From positions 15,766,001 to 15,830,000 of the forward strand of contig JAWQUS010000026.1 in the NCBI GenBank assembly GCA_036365455.1: a stretch of DNA of 64,000 nt, read 5' to 3'. The translations under genes and the position numbers were made by a program. The notes below the pieces were generated by a model. That model was not told where the DNA came from and did no database searches. It was given only the letters and a program-made list of their open reading frames with translations. Of the stretch, positions 11,301 through 19,371 are shown in pieces (position 1 is the stretch's first letter; each line of letters starts with the position of its first letter). The DNA is from Macrosoma leucophasiata (taxonomy: Eukaryota; Arthropoda; Insecta; Lepidoptera; Hedylidae).

Positions 11301-14300
11301 GTGTTTTTTTTAAAGTAAACTTTATTTTACACAGTTTTTACTTCTTCTAACTCATACGATTTAACTCTAATTTTCATCATTTTGGTGACTTTATATTCCA
11401 TTTGCAAGTTGCTTGCATATGAAATGATAAAAAAACTACTCCTTTTTTTTTCAACATCCCCTTTAGTGGGAAAAGTGAATAAAATAAAACGATTCCACCG
11501 TTTATTATTAATGCGCATGCGTTATAGAGTATAGAGAGACAGTTAGGGTGCCGCAAAATGTCTCTTTCTAACCGACGGACGTTTCCGCTTACAGACAGCC
11601 TTATCTCTCCCCTATTCCTTGTACAATACCTCTATGAACTGAACCCAGCTTATTTGTCACATGACACAAAAAATAACGCTAGTTTTTATCGGCCAGCAAA
11701 GCAAGAGTCTTCCAAGGCGTTCGGCCGCGCCGCCATATTCGGCGATCCGCGTACCGACAAGGACAAGTTGTGAGTTATTGGACGTGACGCTCCCACGGGC
11801 TTGTGCACATTTTTTTCGTTTCTGGGTTTTGCAATTAAATAAATAAATATACGCTTACACTCACAGCCCCACACTAGGTATAAACCTGTGTCGTGGGTGC
11901 CGTTGTACACACTACATAATACACAAACATCCAGACCCGAAACAAATATTTATCCCGGTACGCTGTTCAAACCCGTAAGCCTCGGTTAAAAAGGTTGTCA
12001 CACACCGCTGGACCAAATGGCTCGTCAATTTACTATGTATTATAATTATATTAAATATACATATCTGAAATAAATAAAATATGTATACACTCCCAACATT
12101 ACATTTGGTTGGGACAACTGACTGTGTCGTAGATGCTCTCTCACACACACGTCAATTACGGTACCCGTTCATTTTACCGACAAACGTTTCAAAACTCTTC
12201 ATTAAAAAACCATCGTTTCACAACTTTCTACAACTACATCACTACATAAGTAATTCACTTGGAAAACTAGGGAGGGGGAGAGCGAGAGAAAGAGAGAGAG
12301 AGAGAGAGAACGAATAAGTCTAATCGCATACTCGGCCTGCCCCCTCCGAGCGCTACGCACTATAGCAAAAGTGTCGTGAGAATTTTTTGTGACGCTCGCC
12401 TAGCCCCTTAGCCAGCGTACCGCGCGATAAAATATTTCCCAGTGTGTGACATGTGTATTTGCATTTTAGGAAAAAAATATAGTGAAAGATTTCCTATTAT
12501 AAAATGTATGGATGGATTTTGGCCATGGCCATATTAAGCCCGGCAAGTTACATTGATTTGTAAGGAACTGATGTTTTTTCGTAATAAGACATTATCCGTG
12601 AGATTTAAAAAAATATACTTATTAATTATGCAGTTTTAATTAACATTAAAACAATGTAATATTTTATATTATTTTGTTTATTAGTGTTATACTACACATG
12701 ACACAAGTGCAAATCGCAAAACCCAGAACGTAATTTCCACTAAACATTTTGAACATCTTCCATTGCTGTCCATTGCTTACCGCTTCGTGTCCACATTGTT
12801 ACTGTACATAGTTGCACAAAGTTGTTAGCACCTTTTTCGTTATTAAATTCTTTGTTTTTTTTTTCAATATACACAGTCATCCGCCCATAAGTGGTAAATC
12901 CAGCTGAAATTGAATTTTGAAATAATAATTGAAATGGAAATCCTTAACTAAGCCTCTGTTAGGAGTCAGGATTGTTTGATCAGGGCATAGAGCAACACGG
13001 GCCACCGGACGTGGCGGACCGGAGGGGAGCCATATGCAGGCTTTCCCCTCTGTCAAAGTACAAGCCCAAGTGGTCCTACGCCTGTCTCCCAGGTGTTTAC
13101 ATGAGTGCGTGAAATTGTTTGTGTATTTTGTTACAGTCAAGGTGTGAGTTTCGTAGTAATAGACGATCTTTGTAGTGTGTGTGTGTATCAAACGTAGTCG
13201 CCCCCCCCCCCCCCCCCTCCCCGCAAAAAATGACAGACTGTTTTGCATCGGTAATGAACGCTATAACTACTCCCCGTCCTGTCCGCCGCGGCGGCCGGTG
13301 GCTCGTTGCTCTATGGATCACGGTAAAGCCTTCTTTAATTACGCATTTGTTTTTATTTAAGAGGTGCAGATTATATTATTGTCGTGTACACACAAAATTT
13401 AAATGCGTTTTTGAAGTATAAAAAAAAAGTATTTCTATTCTCTATTTAACGGCCTAAATGGCAGTATTCACCACCATCGTGTACCGGTCAGGTGGTAATA
13501 TATGGTCCTGTAATTGCCAACACAGAAGCATAATACCTTAGGCCTCTGCAGTGGCAACGCATCTACATTGAAATCTCTGGTTAGATGGTTATAGGCTACA
13601 GTTTTACTTACCATCAGTGACGAACAGATTTTTCATTTTCTTCTATGAAGGAATTAAAAAATTTGATGATTCACGTATCGGTTAAATATTATTTATAAAT
13701 TGGTATTTATTAATACCTATTGGATTATTATTATAATTCATTCTCCTAGGTAGCTAATAACCCGACAATGCAAAGGTGTCCTTGAAGACCAATTTGAAAA
13801 AAAATATTTGAATTATTGAATTTTTTAAAGTGTAAACTGTATGCTACTTGATTGAGTTATTATGGACCCTGGATTTATTACAACTTATGTATGGTTGACT
13901 GTGCAGTCAACGACAGATCAAGTAAAAAAAACATTTTTACCTTTATTGTATAAAGTGCCGAAGTGTTCACCTTTACCTGTCGTTGTTAATGTAATATACG
14001 ATAGAACCTAGCGATAACTCTTTAGTTTGTTGAATATAACCTGTTATAGTGAAGTAGTTGGTGATATAATATTTGTAAATAATTGTGTACTTACATAATT
14101 CTACTAATGAAAATTCGTAAAAGATTAAATCTATCTTTCGAAAACCTGCGAAAACGTTATCTATCTTGTAATTTTGTCGTATAAAGGCCAGCGCCCATAG
14201 ACGTCACATGCCACCCCATCTTATGGCATGTCGCGGGATGTCCCGGCACAGCATGGCCCGTGCCATCCGGCGCCATGCCGTATCACGCTGTCATTGGATG

Positions 14301-16099
14301 CCGGTCCTAATTCCCCTTTTAAAGAACAAATTATAATATGCATTTTATTATTTTGAACGGACAAAGTGTAGTAAATGGTTACAAAAAATTGCAATATTCT
14401 CGTACTGTTTAGTAAAATGGAGATATCTATTTTCTATCTGCCATAGTAAATTTAATATTAACATGCAGTTTTCTATAGAAAAGTAATTTGTTGCAGCACA
14501 GAACAAACTTCTTTGAACAAAATGGCTGGATGTAGCGTCATAACAGGTAACAACTTATTTTTATTGTATTTCCCGTTAAGTTCCTTTTCCTATTTACCCA
14601 AAACGTGTGCGAAAGTATTTCTTTACTTACCCTCTTCTGTTGTTATTCATGTAATGATAGTGGCAAACAAGTATGCATTACACATTGATGGTAAATGAGT
14701 ACTGCATCCTAAAGACATTTAATCAAAAAAACAAAGATCTTGCGGGAGATACCACTTCTGTGGTCTAGCCAATGAAAACACAAGGCATTGTTTTAAACAT
14801 GAAAATTTATACCATATAACAAGCATGTAGTTGACATGGATGTTAAGTGATGAAGTGAAGGCTGCAGCCAACACAAAAAATCAGAGGTTGAAATGCAGAT
14901 GCGATTGCCACCTGAGCCTTAAGGTGTTCTCGTTCTTAGGTTCATCAATTATATTATTATTATTTAAATAGCAGCATGTGAATAATTGTCCAGCTTTTTC
15001 TGTTGCCTACGAAGCAATTGCGTAAGCAGGACGTGTAATTTATACTATGTGTAAGAGAGAATTCACGAAATATATAAAAATAAGATTGGAGTTGTCACAT
15101 GTAGCTCTATTTTTATAAGTCATAATGTGGCAAACAAACATACAGTTCACATTGATGGTACGTCATGAAATAAAAACCAGAGATTTCAATGCGTTGCCAA
15201 TTCTGACGGCTTAAGTTCATATGCATCTGTACCAGAAATTACAGGTCGTACACGGACGACGAAACACGATAGCGTTGACGCCGTTTGGCGGCAAGTAGAT
15301 GAGGTAACGCGGTGGTGCCTACGCCCGCTCGCTTTGTTACTGAGAGTTCTACCACCAGTTAGTTATTCCTCTTAATGGACAGATAAATGTACGCAGGTTT
15401 TTATAAAATGATTCCATTAAATATTCTCAAAACTTGAAAAATTAAGTATCAGGGGACTTAACTTTTTCGAAAGTATTTAGCATTGGAATTATTTTGGCTA
15501 ATGAATTATTCATGTCCAACCCCATAACCATATGTATTACAAAAAGCTGTAAGTTTTCTTATATAAATAAATAAATAAATAAATAATAATTAAGTAAATG
15601 CCTCATCTAATTTAATTGCATGCTATACCCACCCGGGGGGCGGTACTCTTCTTCTTAACACAGACTATTGTAATAAATAGCCTAGCAAGAAGAATGGTAC
15701 AATGCCCATACTATAACTATTGTGCACCTATATGTCAATTTGTTCTGAAATATGTACCTATTCTAAAAATTGTACTACAAATGATATTGTCAAATGTCAA
15801 AATAATTTTAAAAAAAGGAAAAAAAAAACTTTCTTTATTGTTTTTTCTTCGGCGCGATATTTATTTTCGGTGAGGATGTGTGTGCGAGTCGTGCGAGATC
15901 TCGCTGACTTCGTTTCGTTCGACGCGATCGACTCAGATTAGTGTGCCTTATGCCGTTATCGTCACTTAGCATGCGGATTGGCGATTGATTTTATCGCGGA
16001 ACGTAGGATAGACCAACGCGGCCTCGTTGTGCTTATTTGAATAGTTAGACCGCCATTGTTCGATTGACGGACTGCACTAGCGAAGAGTTAATTAATAAT

Positions 16100-16145
<46 letters not shown>

Positions 16146-17502
16146 ATTATATTATATTATTTATATATATATTTGTTGTTGAGAGAAAGCGGCCGGAATT
16201 GATCAACAGAAGGGGTGTGGTGTTTCATCATGATAACGCTAGACCTCACACATCTATAGCCACTCAGCAAAAATTAAGAGAGTTTGGTTGGGAGGTGTTA
16301 ATACATCCGCCGTATAGTCCTGACCTTGCACCTTCAGATTTCCACCTGTTTCGGTCTCTTCAGAATTCTTTATGCAATGTTAGGTTAACATCACGAGAGG
16401 ACTGCCAAATCCACTTGTCGCGGTATTTTGATGAGAAGTCCCAAAATTTTTATAGCAATGGGATCATGTCCCTACCTACAAGATGGCAAAAGGTTATCGA
16501 ACAAAATGGTACATACATACTTTAGTTAAATTTAAATAAACTATATTAAAAAATGTTTTGAATTATCTTAAACAATGCGAAGAAACTTTTTCCCCAACCT
16601 ATTATATCGGCCGAATTGAGAACCTTCTCGTTTTTTGAACTCTGTTAATAATAAATCATTTATTTCTCATACAGAATGGATACAGAATCAGATCTTAAAC
16701 TAGGTTACATGACTGAGTAACACCCATATTCTAAGTCGTAACCTCGACCTTAGCTTAACCTCACTCAATGGAATTGGTATTCTAAGTTGTAACTAATAAC
16801 GTCAACCCGCGTTGTGCCTCCGTTTGAGGTAAGAAAGCAATTGTCAAAGTTGAGGAGTATTTCAGAATCAGAATCAGAAACTCATTTATTCATTTAGGGT
16901 GACAGGCACCTCTTATGACACGTCCAAAAAACAAACAAAATAAATTAAAGTGAACAACAATTGATATACATGTCAAACAAGATAAAAATATATGTAAAGT
17001 CAAGAATAATCACTAAGATAAAACTAAATGTAATAAACTAATGTAAAAAGTATATCAGTAGAATGTCTAATTTCCCCTTTACAAACTGATAACAAAGAGT
17101 AAAAAGAAAAGAAAAAAGTCATTCTTTGTCATTCACCGGCATTTACATTTTCGCGATATTTTTGCCCTCAATGAGTTTTTCATGTCGGAACTGTCTGAAA
17201 ATATAATTAAATACCATATTTTTTCTATACAAATGTTTTTTTCAAGACTTTGTGAATTTTTTATATGATAATCCGTACTCATGAGTTACTGTCAAAATAC
17301 AACTAAGAATATGGATTTCGCGGCGTCCTCAGCTGAATGTGAGTCAAGGAATGTTTCGAGTGACGTCTTAGAATATGGGTGTAAGTGTATCTGTGTGTGA
17401 GACTGGTTGAATTCTCCTCCATTAGTCTTCAGTGGGGTCGTCATGTCCCAACGTCGTTAAAGTAATCAAATATTAATTAACATAAAATCTCTTTCAGGTT
17501 GA
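2174..17502 (+). CDS. UBN: Ubinuclein/yemanuclein family, C-terminal part (gene-level)
   Basis: Exons at 2174-2323, 2904-3082, 4376-4580, 6116-6196, 6860-7078, 7272-8295 and 9151-9202 join in phase to 636 codons. Weaker terminal exons at 14502-14546 and 17498-17502 would end the protein at 652 visible residues. The order of blocks matches the ubinuclein middle region. First comes a helical Leu-rich stretch. It is followed by HKRKYP...MTPEEKEAKI, then RALIEERKPGMMATYNAE, then a KRRFPW...LLGRL...LFPAGF block equivalent to the 'W..LR.LL...PLWPKGWMQ' block of animal ubinucleins. A long basic/acidic low-complexity tail follows. Ubinucleins bind HIRA and deposit histone H3.3 in the nucleus. The HIRA-binding HRD domain must lie upstream of the window. 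Family recognition is from memory of ubinuclein motifs. Confidence 0.82.
2440..2580 (-). mobile_element. tRNA-derived SINE family G
   Basis: Read on the minus strand it contains ggtagctcagttggaagagc (A-box-like) and gcgagttcgagtc (B-box-like), followed on the plus side by tttttccttcacattta. A relative lies at 54992-55140. It is a SINE head, not a folded tRNA gene. Confidence 0.55.
2578..2725 (+). mobile_element. tRNA-derived SINE family B, 5' half
   Basis: It has tagcctagtggtagcag (A box) and gggttcgattcccggg (B box), followed by the tttatctctggttctattggg body. The 3' half is missing. Confidence 0.7.
2904..3082 (+). CDS. UBN: Ubinuclein exon b
   Basis: Acceptor catcgtag before 2904; donor GTGAGT at 3083. 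Phase 2 in, phase 1 out. It encodes LERVLSKSN...LRLPRATVAAAL and a Pro/Ala run, resembling the 'LP.SKETLLRRAKKL' stretch of ubinucleins. It is about 75% GC. The intron beyond the donor is occupied by a SINE within about 10 bases. Confidence 0.8.
3091..3216 (-). mobile_element. tRNA-derived SINE family F
   Basis: On the minus strand it reads ggtagcttagtggtaaagcg (A box) and taggttcgattcg (B box), then an A-rich body with tttctttaatttctaaagtt. It begins only 8 bases after the exon b donor. A snap-back pair of the same family is at 40918-41130. Confidence 0.55.
3237..3464 (-). mobile_element. SINE-like family A with internal snap-back
   Basis: Minus-strand copy lacking its tail. Its middle holds a perfect 27-bp inverted duplication (3366-3392 against 3402-3428, 9-base loop) in which part of the SINE is repeated in reverse. 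Confidence 0.7.
3487..4130 (-). mobile_element. LINE reverse-transcriptase C-terminal relic (RTE-like)
   Basis: The minus strand encodes pieces typical of the RTE-type LINE C-terminus, spread over shifted frames. They are RRMLAGNCVNGVLG (about 4100-4040), NAVEMRSLRKICGV (about 3895), and then LLRWFGHI..ERM. The protein end is near 3500 and is followed by gtgaagttac. It is broken by frameshifts and by an insert carrying the repeat ccgacttccaaaaaaagg (3914-3970). It is not a functional gene. Confidence 0.65.
4376..4580 (+). CDS. UBN: Ubinuclein exon c
   Basis: Acceptor ttcacag before 4376; donor GTAAGG at 4581. Phase 1 in, phase 2 out, 67 full codons. It starts with a Ser/Thr/Ala-rich linker and ends HKRKYPEEDDFDVSRMTPEE then KEAKIAETLLR. 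Its last third and the following intron are partly duplicated at 5536-5625. Confidence 0.85.
4725..4935 (+). mobile_element. tRNA-derived SINE family C
   Basis: Head has gttagtccagcggtgtgag (A-box region) and cgcgggttcgatccccgc (B box), then tatggcctacagatatttg and a ggggctgtgagtgtaagcg end. It forms an inverted pair with 5236-5447. Confidence 0.75.
5095..5232. mobile_element. Palindromic MITE family D
   Basis: Inverted ends ctgggttgcacc / ggtgcaacccag enclose gatatttgttaaagtt and its reverse complement. The element is nearly a continuous hairpin. It lies between the two inverted C SINEs. Confidence 0.7.
5236..5447 (-). mobile_element. tRNA-derived SINE family C, inverted partner
   Basis: Minus-strand copy of the element at 4725-4935, including the B box as gggatcgaacccgcg. 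The inverted similarity runs slightly past the SINE ends (gaatg / cattc), suggesting a snap-back duplication. Confidence 0.75.
5504..5596 (+). other. Partial duplicate of ubinuclein exon c; possible cassette exon
   Basis: The last ~60 bases repeat exon c (SRMTPEGKVSKIAETLLR against SRMTPEEKEAKIAETLLR), including the donor GTAAGG and about 25 bases of intron. An upstream AG (ttctcggcttag, 5501-5503) would define a 93-nt exon. That exon is open throughout, enters and leaves in phase 2, and so fits between exons c and d without a frameshift. Whether it is spliced cannot be seen; it could be a dead fragment. Confidence 0.45.
5787..6061 (-). mobile_element. SINE-like family A
   Basis: Minus-strand copy from gtggcaaacaagcatgcag to accaccagta, ending about 55 bases before the exon d acceptor. 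Confidence 0.75.
6116..6196 (+). CDS. UBN: Ubinuclein exon d
   Basis: Acceptor ttctttgcag before 6116; donor GTACCG at 6197. Phase 2 in and out. It encodes LRALIEERKPGMMATYNAE then CERVQEE. This corresponds to the 'L..AI....P....Y..EC' helix of ubinucleins, a strong family marker. Confidence 0.85.
6519..6740 (+). mobile_element. tRNA-derived SINE family B, internally deleted
   Basis: The head (gcctagtgatagtag, gttcgattcccggg) and the tail (acctctgcctaccttttcgg, aggcgtgaagtt) are present. The middle is shortened and carries an expanded T run at 6641-6657. Confidence 0.7.
6860..7078 (+). CDS. UBN: Ubinuclein exon e (core of conserved middle domain)
   Basis: Acceptor cattccag before 6860; donor GTGAGT at 7079. 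Phase 2 in and out. It encodes KKIQIASAEG, then EKRLPKRRFPWCGRSRALLG and LFPAGFVRMPTLLRQAE. The aromatic/basic start and the PLFP.GF..M..LL ending match the ubinuclein middle domain. The exon is about 70% GC. Confidence 0.88.
7272..8295 (+). CDS. UBN: Ubinuclein long exon f (low-complexity tail)
   Basis: Acceptor cccttttcag before 7272; donor GTGAGT at 8296. Phase 2 in, phase 0 out, 341 codons. It begins LSKDIKAADLKRQRVG and continues with Lys/Pro/Ser-rich disordered sequence, basic clusters (VKKPDKPQ, EVKKKKD) and an acidic Ser patch (DDSSSDVEVIED). Low complexity is expected for ubinuclein C-terminal halves. It is the longest open frame in the window. Confidence 0.88.
8425..8570. mobile_element. 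Palindromic MITE family D
   Basis: A stem formed by gttagtgtaacatttcacatcc and its complement, with a right end gttgcaacccagg. The left terminal repeat is eroded. Confidence 0.6.
8637..8810 (+). mobile_element. tRNA-derived SINE family C, 5' truncated
   Basis: Starts in the remnant B box (gatcgatcccc) and continues through tatggcctacagatatttg to ggggctgtaagtgtaagc. Confidence 0.65.
8817..9025 (+). repeat. Dispersed repeat with agggttcc...gggaccct inverted start
   Basis: A region of the type agggttccatacccggtggg / aaaaacgggaccct, followed by gtttgtcaccaggctgtat. I recognise this layout as a common interspersed repeat of lepidopteran genomes; no terminal structure can be fixed here. Confidence 0.4.
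9151..9202 (+). CDS. UBN: Ubinuclein exon g (short)
   Basis: Acceptor catattacag before 9151; donor GTAAGT at 9203, both strong. Phase 0 in (matching exon f), phase 1 out. It encodes KAQSPLACDAYAGVITS. Only splice-site quality and phase support it, as no homology is visible. Confidence 0.6.
9350..9855. mobile_element. Foldback element with ~57-bp inverted ends
   Basis: The left arm (9350-9407, cggctatgtattgtacacaa...) is repeated in reverse at 9797-9855 with one mismatch and one indel. The 390-bp middle is AT-rich, and no transposase is seen. The family is not recognised. Confidence 0.6.
10137..10395 (-). mobile_element. SINE-like family A, diverged
   Basis: Minus-strand copy from gacaaacaagcatgcattt to ctctaccacctac. 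Its end abuts the 66-bp palindrome at 10397. Confidence 0.6.
10397..10462. repeat. Perfect 66-bp palindrome
   Basis: Two 32-base arms (aggagatgctccccttggta... and its exact reverse complement) flank a 2-base centre (10429-10430). It would form a complete hairpin or cruciform. Confidence 0.9.
10524..10960 (+). mobile_element. SINE-like family A split by a MITE
   Basis: The SINE start (gggtggtagagctccagtga, to 10556) and its continuation (tggtagttttcagga onward, from about 10773) are separated by a ~215-bp inverted-repeat element. Confidence 0.65.
10557..10772. mobile_element. MITE with ~45-60-bp inverted ends, inserted in a SINE
   Basis: Left end acagtacagatatcaacagt... and the reversed right end acagtacaaatatgaacagt... 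match through aactacgtacaaaacgtt. A target duplication could not be settled, so the superfamily is unknown. Confidence 0.65.
10961..11847. other. Intron sequence with no recognised element
   Basis: AT-rich. Short open frames around 11558-11846 lack splice support and resemble nothing I know. Confidence 0.4.
11848..12030 (-). mobile_element. tRNA-derived SINE family C, diverged
   Basis: Minus-strand copy from cgcttacactcacagcccca to the decayed head near accgctggaccaaatgg. Confidence 0.65.
12284..12310. repeat. (GA)n microsatellite
   Basis: Run of gagagaaagagagagagagagagaga-type sequence. The region 12311-12985 beyond it holds no recognised gene or element. Confidence 0.8.
12986..13315. mobile_element. 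hAT-type MITE family E, copy 1
   Basis: Ends CATAGAGCAAC / GTTGCTCTATG. Flanking 8 bp gatcaggg and gatcacgg agree at 7 of 8 positions. A poly-C run lies at 13200-13216. Confidence 0.75.
13453..13622 (+). mobile_element. SINE-like family A, 5' truncated
   Basis: Begins taaatggcagtattcacc and is diverged; the A-tail is lost. Downstream to 14185 nothing is recognised. Confidence 0.55.
14187..14312. repeat. GC-rich dispersed repeat, gccatg-rich
   Basis: A compact GC-rich island with repeated ggcatg/catgcc words and short internal inverted repeats, in otherwise AT-rich intron. Possibly a MITE. Confidence 0.35.
14502..14546 (+). CDS. UBN: Possible ubinuclein exon h (45 nt)
   Basis: Acceptor agcacag before 14502 and donor GTAACA at 14547. 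Phase 1 in and out, which fits exon g, encoding QTSLNKMAGCSVIT. A competing AG five bases upstream would run into a stop. Microexon support is weak. Confidence 0.35.
14657..14935 (-). mobile_element. Two SINE-like family A fragments
   Basis: Tail-side pieces at 14657-14725 (gtggcaaacaagtatgca) and 14818-14930 (aacaagcatgtagttgac), separated by unrelated sequence. Confidence 0.5.
15125..15360 (-). mobile_element. SINE-like family A, diverged
   Basis: Minus-strand copy from atgtggcaaacaaacatac to ttctaccaccagtta. Confidence 0.6.
16105..16142. repeat. (AT)n microsatellite
   Basis: About 38 bases of alternating A and T directly before the mariner relic. Confidence 0.9.
16180..16610 (+). pseudogene. 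Mariner transposase C-terminal relic
   Basis: The frame from about 16183 to 16525 keeps the second and third catalytic blocks of a mariner (DD34D) transposase: HHDNARPH and HPPYSPDLAPSDFHLF, then a C-terminus ending NGTYIL and a stop. The N-terminal DNA-binding half and the first catalytic Asp are absent. Sequence to about 16610 is probably the 3' untranslated end and terminal repeat. It is a dead 5'-truncated copy. Confidence 0.85.
16612..17490. repeat. AT-rich intron with short repeat tails
   Basis: Contains a gccgaattgagaacc tail at about 16612-16660, related to 3925-3960 and 18890-18945. It also has a segment rich in aatcagaa at 16860-17100 resembling poly-A-proximal LINE tails. No gene is seen. 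Confidence 0.35.
17498..17502 (+). CDS. UBN: Possible ubinuclein terminal exon with stop
   Basis: Acceptor ctctttcag before 17498. Joining from phase 1 gives Gly then TGA (17500-17502), after which 3' UTR would follow. The pyrimidine tract is good, but the coding part is too short to test. Confidence 0.3.
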
Positions 17503-17845
17503 CGCCAAATAGAGACAAGAATCATGAAATGATGAACTGTTGAGAAGACATCTTTATACCCCTGATAATACGCCTCAAATCACATAGGGGACCGGTCGGT
17601 AAGAGACACCGAATATGTCCGCAACTGGCTATAAGCGTAAAATTTTAATGTATGCCAAATATGATTCGTTTATGTATTAAGATTTAATGATTAATGAAAA
17701 TAACACTCAACTCAAATAGAAAACGCGTCTGAAATTGGCAAGAGAGAGAAAGAACTGCTGAGTTTGCTCCTATTCTTTATTGAAATCGCCTTTACGTTAT
17801 CAATCAATTACAATACTCAACAATTAATATTGCACATCGATCCTG

Positions 17846-18034
17846 CGAAAGAGATTGGCTCGTTTCGACTTCGTAGAGCGTTATCTCTGTTGCACACTGC
17901 CTACGTAAGCACTGACAGTACGATATTGTTCTAAACTTGATCAAAATGGTCGACAAACGTCAAATAGGTACGGTGCGAAAGAGATAACGCTCTACAGACC
18001 CGAAATAAACCGAAGTCTTCTTCCTAAGCTCGAT
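17846..18034. mobile_element. Foldback repeat J, copy 1
   Basis: Inverted ends contain tagagcgttatctct and its complement agagataacgctcta. The element is diverged from but clearly homologous to 18361-18555. Confidence 0.55.
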
Positions 18035-18193
18035 GTGCATTATTTATTGTTGACCACTTCAAGTTATTGTATATTCTTTTCTTTTTACATTTTACGTTTC
18101 TTCTCATTAATTCCTTTACAGTATAGGTAGAAAGCGTAGAGCGCAAAACTCTTCGCTGTACGAATCTTTGTAAAGTACCCAGCAAGAACTATT

Positions 18194-18356
18194 AGGCTCC
18201 TTTCATTCTGCAGCGTGTCGCCGATCGCGTACGCGCGCGACCTGTGCAATTTGTATGAAGCTCCATAGTGGCTTTATTTTTGCCGCGTGCTTGCCGGTAG
18301 CGTTTTTGTACTGCGTGTGATGCGACCGGCGACATGCTGCAGAATGAAAGGAACCT
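18194..18356. mobile_element. MITE with 28-bp inverted ends
   Basis: Left aggctcctttcattctgcag and reversed right aggttcctttcattctgcag, extending to gtcgccg. It lies exactly between the two J copies. Confidence 0.65.
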
Positions 18357-18360
18357 CAGC

Positions 18361-18555
18361 CTACGAAAGAGACAATCGGCTAGTTTCGACTACGTAGAGC
18401 GTTATCTCTGCTGCACACTGCCTACGTAAACACATATAGTCCGGTGTTGGTCAAAACTTGATCAGAATTGTCGACATACGTCACACGGGGAAGGTGCGAG
18501 AGAGATAACGCTCTACAGACCCGAAATACGCCGGTAGCTTCTTTCCTAAGGTCGA
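18361..18555. mobile_element. Foldback repeat J, copy 2
   Basis: Same layout as 17846-18034, in the same orientation. Confidence 0.55.
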
Positions 18556-18766
18556 TTTGCAATATTTCTTATTGAGTACTGTAATTATATATCACATAAT
18601 GTATCTCTTATGGTGACTGTATCTGTAAAATCACACTAGGTGTGTTAATATTTTTTTTAATGTTGGTTATCTGTGTTCCGATGCGAATGATGTTATTCAT
18701 ACTTAAATATTGTTAAAAGGAAGTTTCTTCTTTTATTATTTGCAATCACCCACGTTTCGTGCAAGA

Positions 18767-18885
18767 CTGGTGGTAGAGTTCCAGTGTAAGAGCTCGAGGG
18801 CGTAGGCACCACCGCATTAGGGTAGGCTGTTGTTATCACTTAACATCAATATGAACTGCATGCTTGTTTGCCAGATTTGTTACAT
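18767..18885 (+). mobile_element. SINE-like family A, internal deletion
   Basis: Head (actggtggtagagttcc) joined directly to the tail (atcacttaacatcaat to A-run); the middle ~170 bp is missing. Confidence 0.7.
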
Positions 18886-19035
18886 AAAAAAACAGATCCG
18901 GATGAATTGAGAACCTCCTCCTTTTTTGGAAGTCGGTTAAAAAAAGACGGTTTCGATGATTAGTTGTACGTTTTAATTTTTTTTTTTTGTACAGAACTCT
19001 ACTAAGTTTGCTACTGTATATAAATAACTAGGTAA

Positions 19036-19371
19036 CCGTGTCCCTTTTGGAGACCTGGTACCAGGTTTATTAGTAAAAGTATGAAAATATCCCCGGGTCG
19101 GGATACAAAAGACCTTGGTAAATTCTGAGCTACACATAACTCTAGCGTCAGCGCTTCCTATTTGGTGACCCGGTACCTGGTCACATATTAAAAGTATTAA
19201 TATATCCAGATTGGGCTATACAAAACAGTATAGGAAGTTCAGAGCTAGAAACAATGCTTAGTCAACGCTTCCCATTTGGCAACCTGGTACCAGGCCCCAC
19301 ATTTAAAGTATCAAAATATCCAGATCGAGATACAAAACAATTTAGGACATTCTAAGCTAGAAAACAATACT
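19036..19371. repeat. Three diverged ~115-bp tandem repeats
   Basis: Each unit contains a cctggtacc/ggtacctgg palindromic word, then aaaagtat..aatat and gatacaaaa-type sequence. Units start near 19036, 19155 and 19269. Confidence 0.65.

Noticed and set aside
16180..16525. Functional mariner transposase
   Set aside because: The N-terminal half and the first catalytic Asp are missing; an (AT)n tract replaces the upstream sequence.
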